A stretch of 64,000 nt of DNA from Pseudopithomyces maydicus (Eukaryota; Ascomycota; Dothideomycetes; Pleosporales; Didymosphaeriaceae): positions 930,001 to 994,000 of the forward strand of contig JANTUC010000001.1 in assembly GCA_026873275.1 (NCBI GenBank), in the 5' to 3' direction. Position numbers and translations under genes: made by a program. The notes beneath the pieces were generated by a model, which had not been told where the DNA came from, did no database searches, and was given only the letters and a program-made list of their open reading frames with translations. This document shows, piece after piece, positions 45,887 through 55,863 of this stretch; position 1 is the first letter of the stretch; the number at the start of each line of letters is the position of its first letter.

Positions 45887-46167
45887 AACAGGTTAGAGAA
45901 AAGTTGGTAGCGTGTATTGTGGCATTGGTGGTAATCATTAACATACTCCTATTCGGACATATCTCCTTGTACTCCAGGCCGACCCATGCTCTATTTTCCG
46001 TGCCCGAAGCTAAACGTACAAGTTGAAAATGACATGGGGAGAAGAGGAGAGTAGGGGGGTTATACATGAGACAAGAACAAAAGCGCTGGAAATGTTGTAC
46101 AAGAAGGCCCAGACTTCTTACAGCGGTCCCCCAAAATGCGTCTCCTTGATGTTACTTTTTTTCATAT

Positions 46168-47604
46168 TTACTCAATGACACGGGTAACGAGACCGGTAGC
46201 GACTGTGCGTCCACCCTCACGCATGTTGAATCGCTGACCTGCCTCGAGCACGTGCGGCTGGTGAAGCTCGCAGATCATCTCGACGTTGTCACCGGGCATA
46301 ACCTGCTTGTCCTTCTCGACACCCTCGGGCCAGGTGAGGGCGCAGCTCTCGTCGGCAGTTCGGATGAACATCTGCGGCCTGTAGTTCTCGCCGAAACCAG
46401 TGTGACGACCACCCTCCTCCTTGCTGAGAACGTACATGGAGATGAGGAACTTCCTGTGAGCCTTGACGGATCCGGGAACGGCGACGACCATACCACGACG
46501 GACGTCCTCGCGCTTCACACCACGGAGGAGGAGACCAGAGTTGTCACCAGCGCGCGACTCATCGCAAGACTTCTTGAAGGTCTCGATGTCGGTGACCTTG
46601 GTCTTGATGGGCGCAAGACCCTTGCCGACAAGCTCGACTTCGGAATCCTTCTTCAAGATACCACGCTCGACACGGCCAGAGCAGACGGTACCACGGCCGG
46701 CAATGGAGAAAACATCCTCGACAGCCATAAGGAAGGGCTTGTCGGTCTCACGCTGGGGAGTAGGGATCCAAGTGTCAACTGCCTCGAGCAGCTCATCGAT
46801 CTTGGTCTCACCGATCTCAGGCTGGCGACCCTCGATGGCGCAGAGAGCAGAACCCATGATGATGGGAGTCTCGTCACCCTCGAAACCGTAGGAAGAAAGC
46901 AGCTCGCGCATCTCCATCTCCACAAGCTCCAACATCTCCTTGTCCTCGATGGCATCGACCTTGTTGACGAAGACAACGATCTTCTGGACACCGACCTGGC
47001 GGGCGAGCAGCAAGTGCTCACGGGTCTGGGGCATCTGACCGTCGGAAGCGGCAACGACGATGATGGCACCGTCCATGTTGGCCGCACCGGTGATCATGTT
47101 CTTGATGTAATCGGCGTGACCCGGGCAGTCAACGTGAGCATAATGCCTGTTGTCGGTCGAGTACTCGATGTGTGCGGTGGCAATGGTGATACCACGCTTT
47201 CGCTCTTCAGGGGCCTTGTCGATGGAGCCATAGTCGAGGTACTTTGCGTAGCCCTTCTCGGCTTGTCGCTTGGTGATGGCGGCTGTGAGGGTGGTCTGTC
47301 ACGCTGTCAGTCTTGGTAGGGCGAGATGATGAGGCAAGGGATGTCGTGCCTTTCCGTGATCGACGTGACCAATGGTACCTGTTGCAATCAGCAAAAGTTG
47401 GAGAAGGCTAGGAAGCTCAGGGAGCTCCGACAAGCTTCAGACGGATTGCGTACCGATGTTGACGTGCGGCTTGTCACGGGTGAAAGCAGCAGCGTAGTTC
47501 CTGACCTGGCTTCCGCTCCATGCCTGCTGCACGGGGTTGACGCCCCTCTGGTAGCGGAGAGCGCAGCGCGAGGTGCGCATGAAAGCGCGCGAGAATGACG
47601 ACAT
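46168..47604 (-). CDS. TUF1: Mitochondrial translation elongation factor Tu
   Basis: Minus strand exons 47454-47604, 47350-47378 and 46168-47295; 435 aa. EF-Tu delivers aminoacyl-tRNA to the mitochondrial ribosome. A basic presequence (MSSFSRAFMRTSRCALRYQ) precedes [20 protein letters not shown] (G1), RGITIATAHIEY (G2), DCPGHADYIKNM (G3), NKVDAI (G4) and SALCAIEG (G5). Domains II and III follow without gaps to VATGLVTRVIE. Exon 2 is 29 nt and carries just TIGHVDHGK. Intron 2 (47296-47349) begins with GC instead of GT; the reading frame and P-loop allow no other donor. It is divergent from the HIBCH gene over 437 bp. The long antisense frame opposite is a well-known codon-bias shadow of such genes. 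Confidence 0.96.
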
Positions 47605-48041
47605 GGCTGTGGGTGTGCGTGCGCCAATTAAAAGAAAGCGTATCCGTATAAAGACAAGAAAATGAAAGGGAGGCGCAATGGGGATGGAGACAGGCGCGAG
47701 GGTTGCGGTGGTGCTCCGAAAGACGCGGAGGCGGTTCGATGGTCAGTCAATTTGCTAGCGTCCAAGATTTTGTCTTACGCTGTCACGTGCACGCCCGAGC
47801 GCGAGCTCCACAGCTTCTGCGCGTCCATCAGAGCTTCTGGAAAATCGTTGGAAGCGGGAAACCTTTCCCGTGTAGTTCGAGCTGCCTCTCCGTCAATTTC
47901 CTGCACGTCGTCCCGCGCCGCTCCTTTCATCGCAACTCAATTGAGCCTGCGCCCTGGGCAGTCGCATTCGACTGCGACTTGATCGGACACCCGAGGTCTG
48001 TCGGCAGCCTCTGAAAAGCTACCTCACCACGACCGCTCCCC
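47605..48041. promoter_or_regulatory. Bidirectional promoter between TUF1 and HIBCH-like gene
   Basis: The 437-bp interval serves two nuclear genes for mitochondrial matrix proteins transcribed away from each other. A CACGTG motif lies at 47784-47789 near its middle. No other known element is certain. Confidence 0.55.
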
Positions 48042-49614
48042 ATGTCGCTCCGCACATCAATCAGACGCACAGCAGCGCCGCTGAGCTGGGCCTCGCGGAC
48101 AAACACCTGCGCCATGCCTCTGCGTGCCAAAATCACAAATCCCGCCATGCTGAGCGCGAGCCGGCAGGTACGCTCTCCCCGCAGCTTCCCCGTTCGGCTG
48201 TTCGCGGTTGCCAGAAACAGAAGCAGAAGCAGGAACGAACGAGCGACCACGACTGACAGCAATGCAGTACGCCTCCCCCGCCCAAGACCCGGCCCTGCGA
48301 CCGCAACCGGACGACGATCCCGACGATGTCGTCTTTACAAACAACTACGGCGTGCGCTCCGTCGAGCTCAACCGCCCCAAGAAGCTGAACTCCCTCGACG
48401 GCTCCATGGTCCGCAAGATCATCCCGCGTCTGCAGGAATGGTCGCAATCTGAACTGGCAGGCGTTGTCGTCATAAAAGGCTCCGGTCGTGCCTTCTGCGC
48501 CGGTGGTGATGTCGCCGCCCTCGCAAAGTGGAACCAGGAGGGCCCCAAGGGCCAGAAGCGAAGTTCCGACTACTTCGCGCTTGAATACAAACTGGACCAC
48601 ATGATTGCCACATACAACAAGCCCTACGTGGCATTCATGGACGGCATCACCATGGGCGGCGGTGTCGGTCTCTCCATCCACGCACCCTTCCGCATTGCAA
48701 CCGAGAACACGCTCTTCGCCATGCCTGAGACAACCATCGGCTTCTTCCCCGATGTTGGCGCCTCATTTTTCCTCCCCCGCATGGAAGGCGGCTTGGGCAC
48801 TTATCTCGCCCTCACCAGCGAGCAGCTCAAGGGCGTAGACGCTTTCTATCACGGCGTTGCAACCCACTACATCCACAGCTCCACCCTCCAGGCTCTCGAA
48901 TCCCGTCTTGCCGAACTCCAGTTCCCCGATTATATGACCCTGAACGACCGATTCAAGATCATAGACGCTACCATCGAAGAGTACGCCACCGGTCTGCCAG
49001 CCCCACGCCCGCATATCTCGGGAGAGCTCCGCCAGACCATTGACCGCGTATTCCATCGCGACCAGCCCGACGTCCAGGCCATCCTCGACTCGCTCGCCAA
49101 AGTCCGTGACGAATCATCCTCAGAGGAACTGAAGACGTGGGCCACCAAGACCATTGAGACCTTGCACACCCGCTCGCCTACTGCCGTCGCTGTTGCCCTC
49201 GAGCAAATGCGCATCGGCCGCAACTGGAACATTGCCGAAGCTTTCCAGAAGGAACATGACATCGCCACCAATTTCATGGCCCACCCGGACTTCGTCGAGG
49301 GCGTTACCGCACGCCTCATCCAGCGCAAAAAGGAGCGCCCTAACTGGCAGCCCAACACCATCCAAGAAGTCAAGATGGAGGACGTCCGCAAGCTTTTCGC
49401 TCGAAAAAAGGGGGATCGGGGTCTGAAACTACTCAACGAGTCGAGCTACGACCAATACCCACATGCATGGATCGGGCTGCCACGTGAGGACGAGATTTGG
49501 AATGCGGCAAGCAACAAGACACCGCAGCAGGTTGCCGCAACTTTGTTGGAGAAGTATAATGGCAAACAGGGTGTGAGGGAGCGGGTTGCCGAGGTGCTGG
49601 AGAGGTTGCAGTAA
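48042..49614 (+). CDS. 3-hydroxyisobutyryl-CoA hydrolase, mitochondrial (EHD3-like)
   Basis: Main exon open to the stop at 49614; protein about 450-500 aa. The enzyme hydrolyses 3-hydroxyisobutyryl-CoA in valine breakdown; fungal members include yeast Ehd3, also linked to the mitoribosome. Crotonase-fold motifs: VRSVELNRPKKLNSLD, IKGSGRAFCAGGDVAAL (oxyanion hole), FMDGITMGGGVGLSIHAPF and FAMPETTIGFFPDVGASFFL with the catalytic Glu and Asp. C-terminal HIBCH helices FQKEHDIATNFMAHPDFVEG are present. Exon 1 at 48042-48167 encodes a basic presequence (MSLRTSIRRTAAPLSW). The donor GTACGC at 48168 is clear, but the cleanest acceptors do not match its phase; only the weak AACGAG at 48243 does. So either a base is missing or translation begins at the ATG at 48262. 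Confidence 0.9.
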
Positions 49615-50718
49615 ACTTGTATCATCTAAACGTTGTGTAAATATAGTCGAATCACTCGGTACGTAGGACGAATTTTACGTACCCTACATCATTTTCTTTG
49701 GTTTGGGTGCTAAAGCTAGGACAACGTGAACGATTCACGGGTCACTGAGAAGAAGTCGGGAAAAACGTCAGAATCCAGAGCTATGCTTGTACAGTCACAG
49801 AGTATATCGACACGGATGTCATATCAGTCAATCGACGTCAAGCATCGAAAAACTTGGTAGATGGGCCTGGGTCAAAGAAGAAGAAGGGTAGGCTCAACTG
49901 TGAAGCTGCACATAGTAAGTGGACATTGTATCCACCAATGGAATTTGTCATTCTTACAACAATCATGATCAATTGATTGAAAAATGTGTAACGAGAGGCA
50001 TGGCTGACGAAAAAAATGTAATAGGAGAAAAAAAGACCCACTTTCGACATTCAAGCCACACTATGGAGTCAAACCATAAAGGAGATCCTTCAGGTCTACC
50101 TAGCATATTTGTCAAATGCTAGCCCCCAAAAGCCAGAAACTTAGGTGCTAACCTTCTAAAATTTCTTGTACAGAACCCCAAATCATACAGCGGAGTGGAC
50201 GTCGGTCCTGCAATGCTTGTGTGAATGAACCCCAGGTAGCTGTGATGCGCGACAAATCTACTGCGAGGGAACTTGCGTCGATCCAAGTTTCGTAATGTCT
50301 GCCGACACAAAGAGCACAGGAAAGCCTCATCCATTCTGGGCTGACTTTAAAGTGCTGTCAAGATGATGACTCCCACAGGGCCACTTACACCTTATCAAGA
50401 TGTTAGAGGAGAAGATGACGCGTAAAATCAATTTAAGCCAAGAGAGGACTAATTGGCTCGATCATGTTGCACGTACTGGCGATATTTCATCAGCTCCCAA
50501 GAACGAATCGCAGCCAAACCAGGTTAAATTTTACCTTACAGATTAACTCCTAGAGACTAGGATACTTCCTTCATCGCAAGCTTGTCTATTTCGTACATTC
50601 CATTTTTGATGCTGACCTGATTCTGCCCAAGCGCATAAAAAGTCCCACACAACCCTTCACTAATCACATGAAAGCGTAATAATTTACCTGTCCTTTTCTC
50701 ACGCTACTGTTCAACTTA
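49615..50718. other. 1.1-kb convergent intergenic region
   Basis: Between the ends of the HIBCH-like gene (plus) and the hydrolase gene (minus). AT-rich, no gene, tRNA or repeat recognised. Confidence 0.45.
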
Positions 50719-51612
50719 TCACTCAATTACCTGAGACCACTTATGCACTTGAACTATAGCAGCGGCGAACTCCCCAGGTGCCTCAAGAGGAAAAGCATGT
50801 CCACAACGGAATTCCCTCCTTTCATGTCTCCCTAAGAATAAATTTGCATGTGAAGAGGACCCCTCTGGCTTCAGCGGATCTTCCATCCCATCCAAGGTGA
50901 TAGTGGGCACACGTATTTTCGGCTTCTCCGCCAACCTCTTCTCCAAATGTTCCAAGCCTGGATCTCCAGCCTCATTCCCAAGGTGGAAGCGATAACAATG
51001 TATCACCACATCCACAAAGTCCTCATTATGGAACGCTGGCGCAGTATGTTCGAACGCCGCATCGATTCCCTTCCAGCTCGGCGACCACTCCTCCCACAAG
51101 AGTTTACACAAGTCGCGTCTATTATTTCGAAGGCATTCTCTCCCTCTTTCGCTCTGAAAAAGATGTTGATACCACATCACCCTCTCCAATGACGGCACAG
51201 CAGCACGTTTGTGGTCTTCCACATTCGCAATGTCATATCCCGCGTACGACACCAACCCAGCAACCCGATCAGGGAACAACGCAGTCGCTGCACATGATGC
51301 CAGACCTCCCCAGTCGAAGCCCGCGAGCAGAGCTTTCGGTATGCCAAGTGCGTCCATGAGATTGATTATGTCGGTTGCCAGGGCGGCCTGTTGGCCTGTC
51401 CGCATGGTATCTGGGGAGAGGAAACGGGTTGCACCGTATCCCCGAGTGTAAGGTATGATGACGCGCGCACCGGATTTCTGTAGAAGAGGAGACACTTCGT
51501 CGTATGCATGAACATCGTAGGGAAAGCCATGGGAGAGGATGACGGGCCAACCATCGCGAGGACCGAGGTCGAGATAGTGGACTTCCAGGAGTTGGGTGTG
51601 GATTGACTGCAT
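50719..51612 (-). CDS. Alpha/beta hydrolase, soluble epoxide hydrolase-like
   Basis: Single exon, 297 aa. LSHGFPYDVHAYDEV is the oxyanion HGxP motif; LLAGFDWGGLASC is the nucleophile elbow with Asp rather than Ser, as in epoxide hydrolases and haloalkane dehalogenases; TITLDGMEDPLKP supplies the acid region and FRCGHAFPLEAPGEF the catalytic His. The cap domain lies around residues 130-215 (WYQHLFQSERGRECL). By family it would form an ester intermediate on Asp and hydrolyse epoxides or halides, substrate unknown. No targeting signal. It stands alone with no nearby biosynthetic genes. Confidence 0.85.
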   Translation of the reverse strand: MQSIHTQLLEVHYLDLGPRDGWPVILSHGFPYDVHAYDEVSPLLQKSGARVIIPYTRGYGATRFLSPDTMRTGQQAALATDIINLMDALGIPKALLAGFDWGGLASCAATALFPDRVAGLVSYAGYDIANVEDHKRAAVPSLERVMWYQHLFQSERGRECLRNNRRDLCKLLWEEWSPSWKGIDAAFEHTAPAFHNEDFVDVVIHCYRFHLGNEAGDPGLEHLEKRLAEKPKIRVPTITLDGMEDPLKPEGSSSHANLFLGRHERREFRCGHAFPLEAPGEFAAAIVQVHKWSQVIE

Positions 51613-51992
51613 GTTGCGGCTGAACAGAAAGATTACTTTGAATGGGTGATGATATGGTTTATTCCAGGTTAATATAGTGCTGAGGAGGTATTGTGATGTC
51701 TGTTGGGTGGCTTTGTGATTTGCAAGCCAGGCTGGGATAGATCAATTTACGCGTGTAATTTTCCTGATAGGTTCTAGCTTATTTAGAATTTGTAGCCCAT
51801 TGCCGTTTGCGATGATGTACAACGCAATGCGATCCTTAAGTATTGTCAGGATACATGAGGACGTTGATCTGACTAGCTTGATGTTGACGAATTGGCTAAA
51901 TTTGGTATTCATTGAGATGGTAAACATGAGATGATGTAGGTAGTATGTACAGTTTTGAAATGATCCAGTCATCTTCCATTTCAGATACTCTT
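51613..51992. other. Intergenic, hydrolase promoter
   Basis: 380 bp without a gene; upstream flank of the hydrolase gene and 3' flank of the Mid2-like gene (both minus strand). Confidence 0.45.
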
Positions 51993-53096
51993 TCATAGAA
52001 AAGAAGACGGCATCTTTTCTTGCTGTGATCCAGTTCCATCCATTTCTGCTGGTCGATGGCCTGCTGACATTTCTTGCGGTGGGTATTCCGTGTATGCCTG
52101 CACCGCGACTCCACTTGCATATTTCTCATGTACAGTTGCGTGGCGTATCTGATTCGTAATATAAGGATTCTGCTCATCACGGGAGTCTAATTCGCTCGGT
52201 TTTGTTGTAGACCCTGATGCATTTCTCCGCTTGGAGAGAAAGAGAGCCAAACCACTGAGAAGCGCAACGCCAGCTATTGCTCCGACTACAGCCCCGCCAA
52301 TGATGCCGGCGGAAACATTATTCCCAGGATGCGGACCATCGGATGCTATCATTTTAATTTCGGTTGTTGGAGATGGTGTTGAGATATCTGTTGTTGCCAG
52401 TGCCGATCGAGTCTCGCGTACTGATGTAGGCGTCGAAAATAGTGATGCGGAGAGTATAGTAGAAGGAAATGACGATGATGTAATAGACTGATATGGTAAG
52501 GATGTTGCAGTATCCATGAACATTGCAAAATCTGGGACCGCAAGTATCGTTGCCGAAGGATTATCGGAGCTTAGCGATGAGAATGTTTCGTTCATCTTTA
52601 TCTGACTAACATTTCGAAACGGATCATGCGCCGTTTCCCAGCAGACATTGACTTGGTCTCATTATCCGTCAGTATATTACTTCTACGGTTGAAAAGGGCA
52701 TTTGACTCACTGTAACGCTGTGTACATTCCTCCCTAGAGAAGGCATCAGTAGGAGGTAAATGCTACCCAAGGTCGTGCAAACCTACCTTTGTTTGAGACA
52801 ACAGAATGCATTTGCACCACTCGAGCAACCGATCTGATTCAGCCCTGGTGTATATTTATCTCCCCCTCGCATGGAGTGTTGTTGTTCCAACAAACGGCGT
52901 CATCAGCCCCAGCATCACAACAGTGATACTGGTCCGTCAGACTGTTATACGCGCATATAGAGGGCGCCGTGCATTGAAAAGCCATCCCTGGGCATCTCCA
53001 TTGCGAAGCTTCGGTAGTGTAGTGATAATTACTGTATGCTGCAAATACTTGTGCCCCAGACTGGAGAGCTAACCACACCATCAAAGACCAAATCAT
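51993..53096 (-). CDS. Mid2-like / mucin-type single-pass cell-surface protein, one frame break
   Basis: Minus strand exons 52787-53096, 52711-52733 (23 nt) and 51993-52651; 330 aa once one base is restored. MIWSLMVWLALQSGAQVFA is a signal peptide. A Cys-rich ectodomain follows (WRCPGMAFQCTAPSICAY, YHCCDAG, then IGCSSGANAFCCLKQR and EECTQRYINVCWETAHDPF). Next come a Ser/Thr-rich stalk and the membrane helix AGIIGGAVVGAIAGVALLSG (extended by LALFLS) with basic stop-transfer KRR, then a short tail. This is the plan of fungal Mid2/Wsc-type stress sensors and related receptors, but the Cys pattern is not the WSC domain. The frame slips at C5 on the plus strand (52862-52866, G5 in the gene); G6 joins PCEGGDKYTPGLNQIGC smoothly. 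Confidence 0.7.
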
Positions 53097-54006
53097 ACCT
53101 AGGTATCGATGCGTGGGGCTACGTGTAAAGACACTGATATTGGGTAGAAAAGAGTATAAGTCCGTTGAAGCCATCACATACATGCGGCTGCAGTCGCTAC
53201 TTCAAAATATTCTAGGTAATGTCACGCATGCTAGGCCATTGGCTAGTCGATTCCGACCCAGGTACCTGCACTTTCAGCAGGTGCAATGGAACCTTGACTT
53301 GGCACTTTTAGCTTTGCCGAGATGTGGATCTCGCAAGGAAGCCTTGGATCGAAGACCTATCGTTTGCTATTGCGGAATGCCCTCTCCAGATGTTCAAACG
53401 ATGCTTCCATCGTGTACTAAACACTGTTGGATGCATGGCAAACGTACTACACCATCGATATTCAATCGATTCAGGGCCGGACTTTTATCGTGAATATTTG
53501 TTAGATAGTTCCATTCCGTGGAGTCTAAATGAGCCATGTTCCAAACTTCCTAGGTACTACCCAGACACGTAATTACATTTTTATCAAGGATGCTACGCTG
53601 CCCCACAACGTGATGTTCAAGACTGCAGCGATGGATCAACAAGCCCTCTTCGCCCCCTACCATGAGACGATCAACTTCTCGTTTATTTTTAGAACAAAAT
53701 ACAGATGAAGGTAATTAAAGGCAAAAAGCCACAGCATTTAGGGTGTCACACCTGTTTCGGCACGAAGCGCCGATGCCGATACCTAGGCCAATCTCCCGAT
53801 TTAAATTTAGCAATTACCTGATTGTACATACTGAAAGAAGTAGGACGATGCAGTGTCGATCTAATTAGACAGCAATGTAGATGAAATTCGTTCCCAAACC
53901 AAGGCGTGCGTAGTTTCAAGTACTCCCAAGCATTTTACCCATTTGACACATTGAGTTGTATCATCTCTTCTGCCATAGCTTATTCTCTTATATTTTTCCC
54001 CATATT
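53097..54006. other. Intergenic, no gene seen
   Basis: 0.9 kb between the Mid2-like gene start and the RNA cyclase gene end (both minus strand). The 126-codon plus-strand frame at 53113-53493 has no recognisable features. Confidence 0.45.
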
Positions 54007-55161
54007 CTACGATCCAGAGCCAAATCCAATCCCCTCGCAATCACCATCATCATTGAAATCGACACTGAGAACTTCTTTCGCGACCCAATGCGCTGTCTTC
54101 GCGTGCAAACTTGGCTTCACCGTGTCTTCGTTGCACCTCCCACCGAAGACAGTACTCCTCCCCACGGCTAGCGCCTGGAAGACTACGAGTTGATCCCGCA
54201 TGTATTCATCCACGCACCCACCATGCTCAATTTCCCCGACTAAATCACCGGAGACTTTTCTCACGATATTTGAGATTATGGCGTCTGTCTTGCCGGCTCT
54301 GACACCATGGTCATACAACCAGTCACGGCCGAGCTTGATCCCAGTTGTTGAAGTAGCGACGAGAAGTAGGTAGTACCGTTTTTCATGTTTTGAGTCCTCG
54401 AAGGTGATTTCAATTTCTGGATCCAGATTTCCGAAAATACTCGTTTCCCGCCGATCGAACATGAGATCCAATTCGTCACGGAATCGATCTTCTGAATCCT
54501 TGGGAGCTATTATCGTCGCTTTTACGCTTTTGATTTCACCTCTTTCAGTGACCTGGAAAGCGGGAAGTGGACGGCGTAGCGGAGTGACCATGTACGTCAC
54601 GCTTCCTAATCTTGAAGAGCCCTGCGACCAGCCTCGCGAGTGGATTTGTGTTTCGATGGGCGGGATGCCGATGAGCGAGAGCATGGGTGTGAGGACTTGC
54701 TCGATGTAGTCGCAGCTTGGAGAGTTCGATACATTGGTGCCGCCTGTGATTTTCACCCTAATGCTCTCTTCTATGGCGTCTTCCTCGCAGCCAACGTTCG
54801 AAAAGAGCATGTAGGGTAGAATGGCCTGTAACACTAGGTTCACGCTGCCAGGGGTATTCTGTTTGATGGAAACGTCACCGCCGTTGCGCCATTCTAGCCC
54901 GCTCGTGCTGCGAGTTTTTGGGGTAAATGTGATCTCCTTGCTCTTGAGGCCGGCGCCAGATAGGCGCGCGTTTGAGGCTGCAGCGAGCCACTGTACCGAT
55001 GTGAGGTGCTGGGCTTTGAGCCCGCCGCCCCCAGAACGCCTCCCTCGGATATTAGTGATGTTTATAGGGGTGGAGGTTAGAGCTGAGAGGCAGGTTGCGA
55101 GACGGAGGAGTTGGCCGCCGCCTTCAAGCGTGGTGCCTTCGAGACGGATCGGGTTGACCAT
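54007..55161 (-). CDS. RNA 3'-terminal phosphate cyclase (RtcA/RTC1 family)
   Basis: Single exon, 384 aa. The enzyme converts RNA 3'-phosphates to 2',3'-cyclic phosphates through adenylated His. Signatures: RLEGTTLEGGGQLLRLATCL near the N-terminus (the family E-G-G-G-Q-[IL]-L-R), IRGRRSGGGGLKAQHLTSV, then GGCVDEYMRDQLVVFQALA and VKPSLHAKTAHWVAKEV, where the His of P-S-x-H-x-x-T fits the nucleophile position. The intact P-S-L-H segment favours a true cyclase over the related Rcl1 pre-rRNA factor, which lacks cyclase activity. A run of A just upstream (about 55176-55187, poly-T in the transcript direction) lies in its leader. Confidence 0.88.
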   Translation of the reverse strand: MVNPIRLEGTTLEGGGQLLRLATCLSALTSTPINITNIRGRRSGGGGLKAQHLTSVQWLAAASNARLSGAGLKSKEITFTPKTRSTSGLEWRNGGDVSIKQNTPGSVNLVLQAILPYMLFSNVGCEEDAIEESIRVKITGGTNVSNSPSCDYIEQVLTPMLSLIGIPPIETQIHSRGWSQGSSRLGSVTYMVTPLRRPLPAFQVTERGEIKSVKATIIAPKDSEDRFRDELDLMFDRRETSIFGNLDPEIEITFEDSKHEKRYYLLLVATSTTGIKLGRDWLYDHGVRAGKTDAIISNIVRKVSGDLVGEIEHGGCVDEYMRDQLVVFQALAVGRSTVFGGRCNEDTVKPSLHAKTAHWVAKEVLSVDFNDDGDCEGIGFGSGS

Positions 55162-55863
55162 GGTGAATATGATGCAAAAAAAAAAAAACGAGACAGCGGC
55201 TTCCTATCGCGTTATGGGTAGAGAAGCTATCGGTACTTTTAATTTGCTGTTATGAATCAGGAGTATTGACGTTAGACATTGGTGGGAGATGAGTCGAAAT
55301 GGGTTGGATGGGTGAACAGTCATAGCTGTGGCTGTGCCTGGCGACGAATGGTCTCAACACAGGTACCATTTTTCTATACCACATGAACTGCACGGTATCT
55401 CTCCGTGAAATAATGTTGTCTTCTATTGGAGTTGCATGCCTGGAGCACTTTGACAGGGGTGGGTAGATGACGGGTTGTCATACAAAAAGTGACCCCGTTG
55501 ACGGACGTCCCCTCACGAGCGGGACCCCTTAGGATAGGCTTCGGACGGGTATATGTGGTTGCCTCTCGCCTCGAACACAGCATCTGGCTCGAATGCGAGG
55601 CAATTCACGATCTGCACGACGCGTCTCGACGAAATAGCGCGTCGACCACCTGGGGGGCATCGGCGCGGGCACGTGGGACTCGATCCGGCGGCGGCCGCGG
55701 CTCATCAACTCGTCATCCCGTATTTTCACCGAGAATCTGCTCGGAGCTCTCCTGCGGCCGACAACCCCTCTGATTATACAGCACACAACATGTCGCACAT
55801 GCTCTTCTGGCCTTCCCCCTAGTTTGCTGCAGGTAGAGTCGACTCTACCGCCCTCTGAGCGCC
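55162..55863. other. Divergent intergenic region between RNA cyclase and MDL1
   Basis: 0.7 kb holding both promoters, GC-rich toward MDL1, with a poly-A run near 55176-55187. Long open frames in the GC-rich half (for example antisense 55529-56197) look like shadows of the MDL1 N-terminus and its GC bias. Confidence 0.5.

Noticed and set aside
46252..47319. 355-codon plus-strand open frame opposite mitochondrial EF-Tu
   Set aside because: It is antisense to a conserved gene and results from its strong codon bias; similar antisense frames occur opposite EF-Tu/EF-1alpha genes generally. It spans the EF-Tu intron boundary region without homology of its own.
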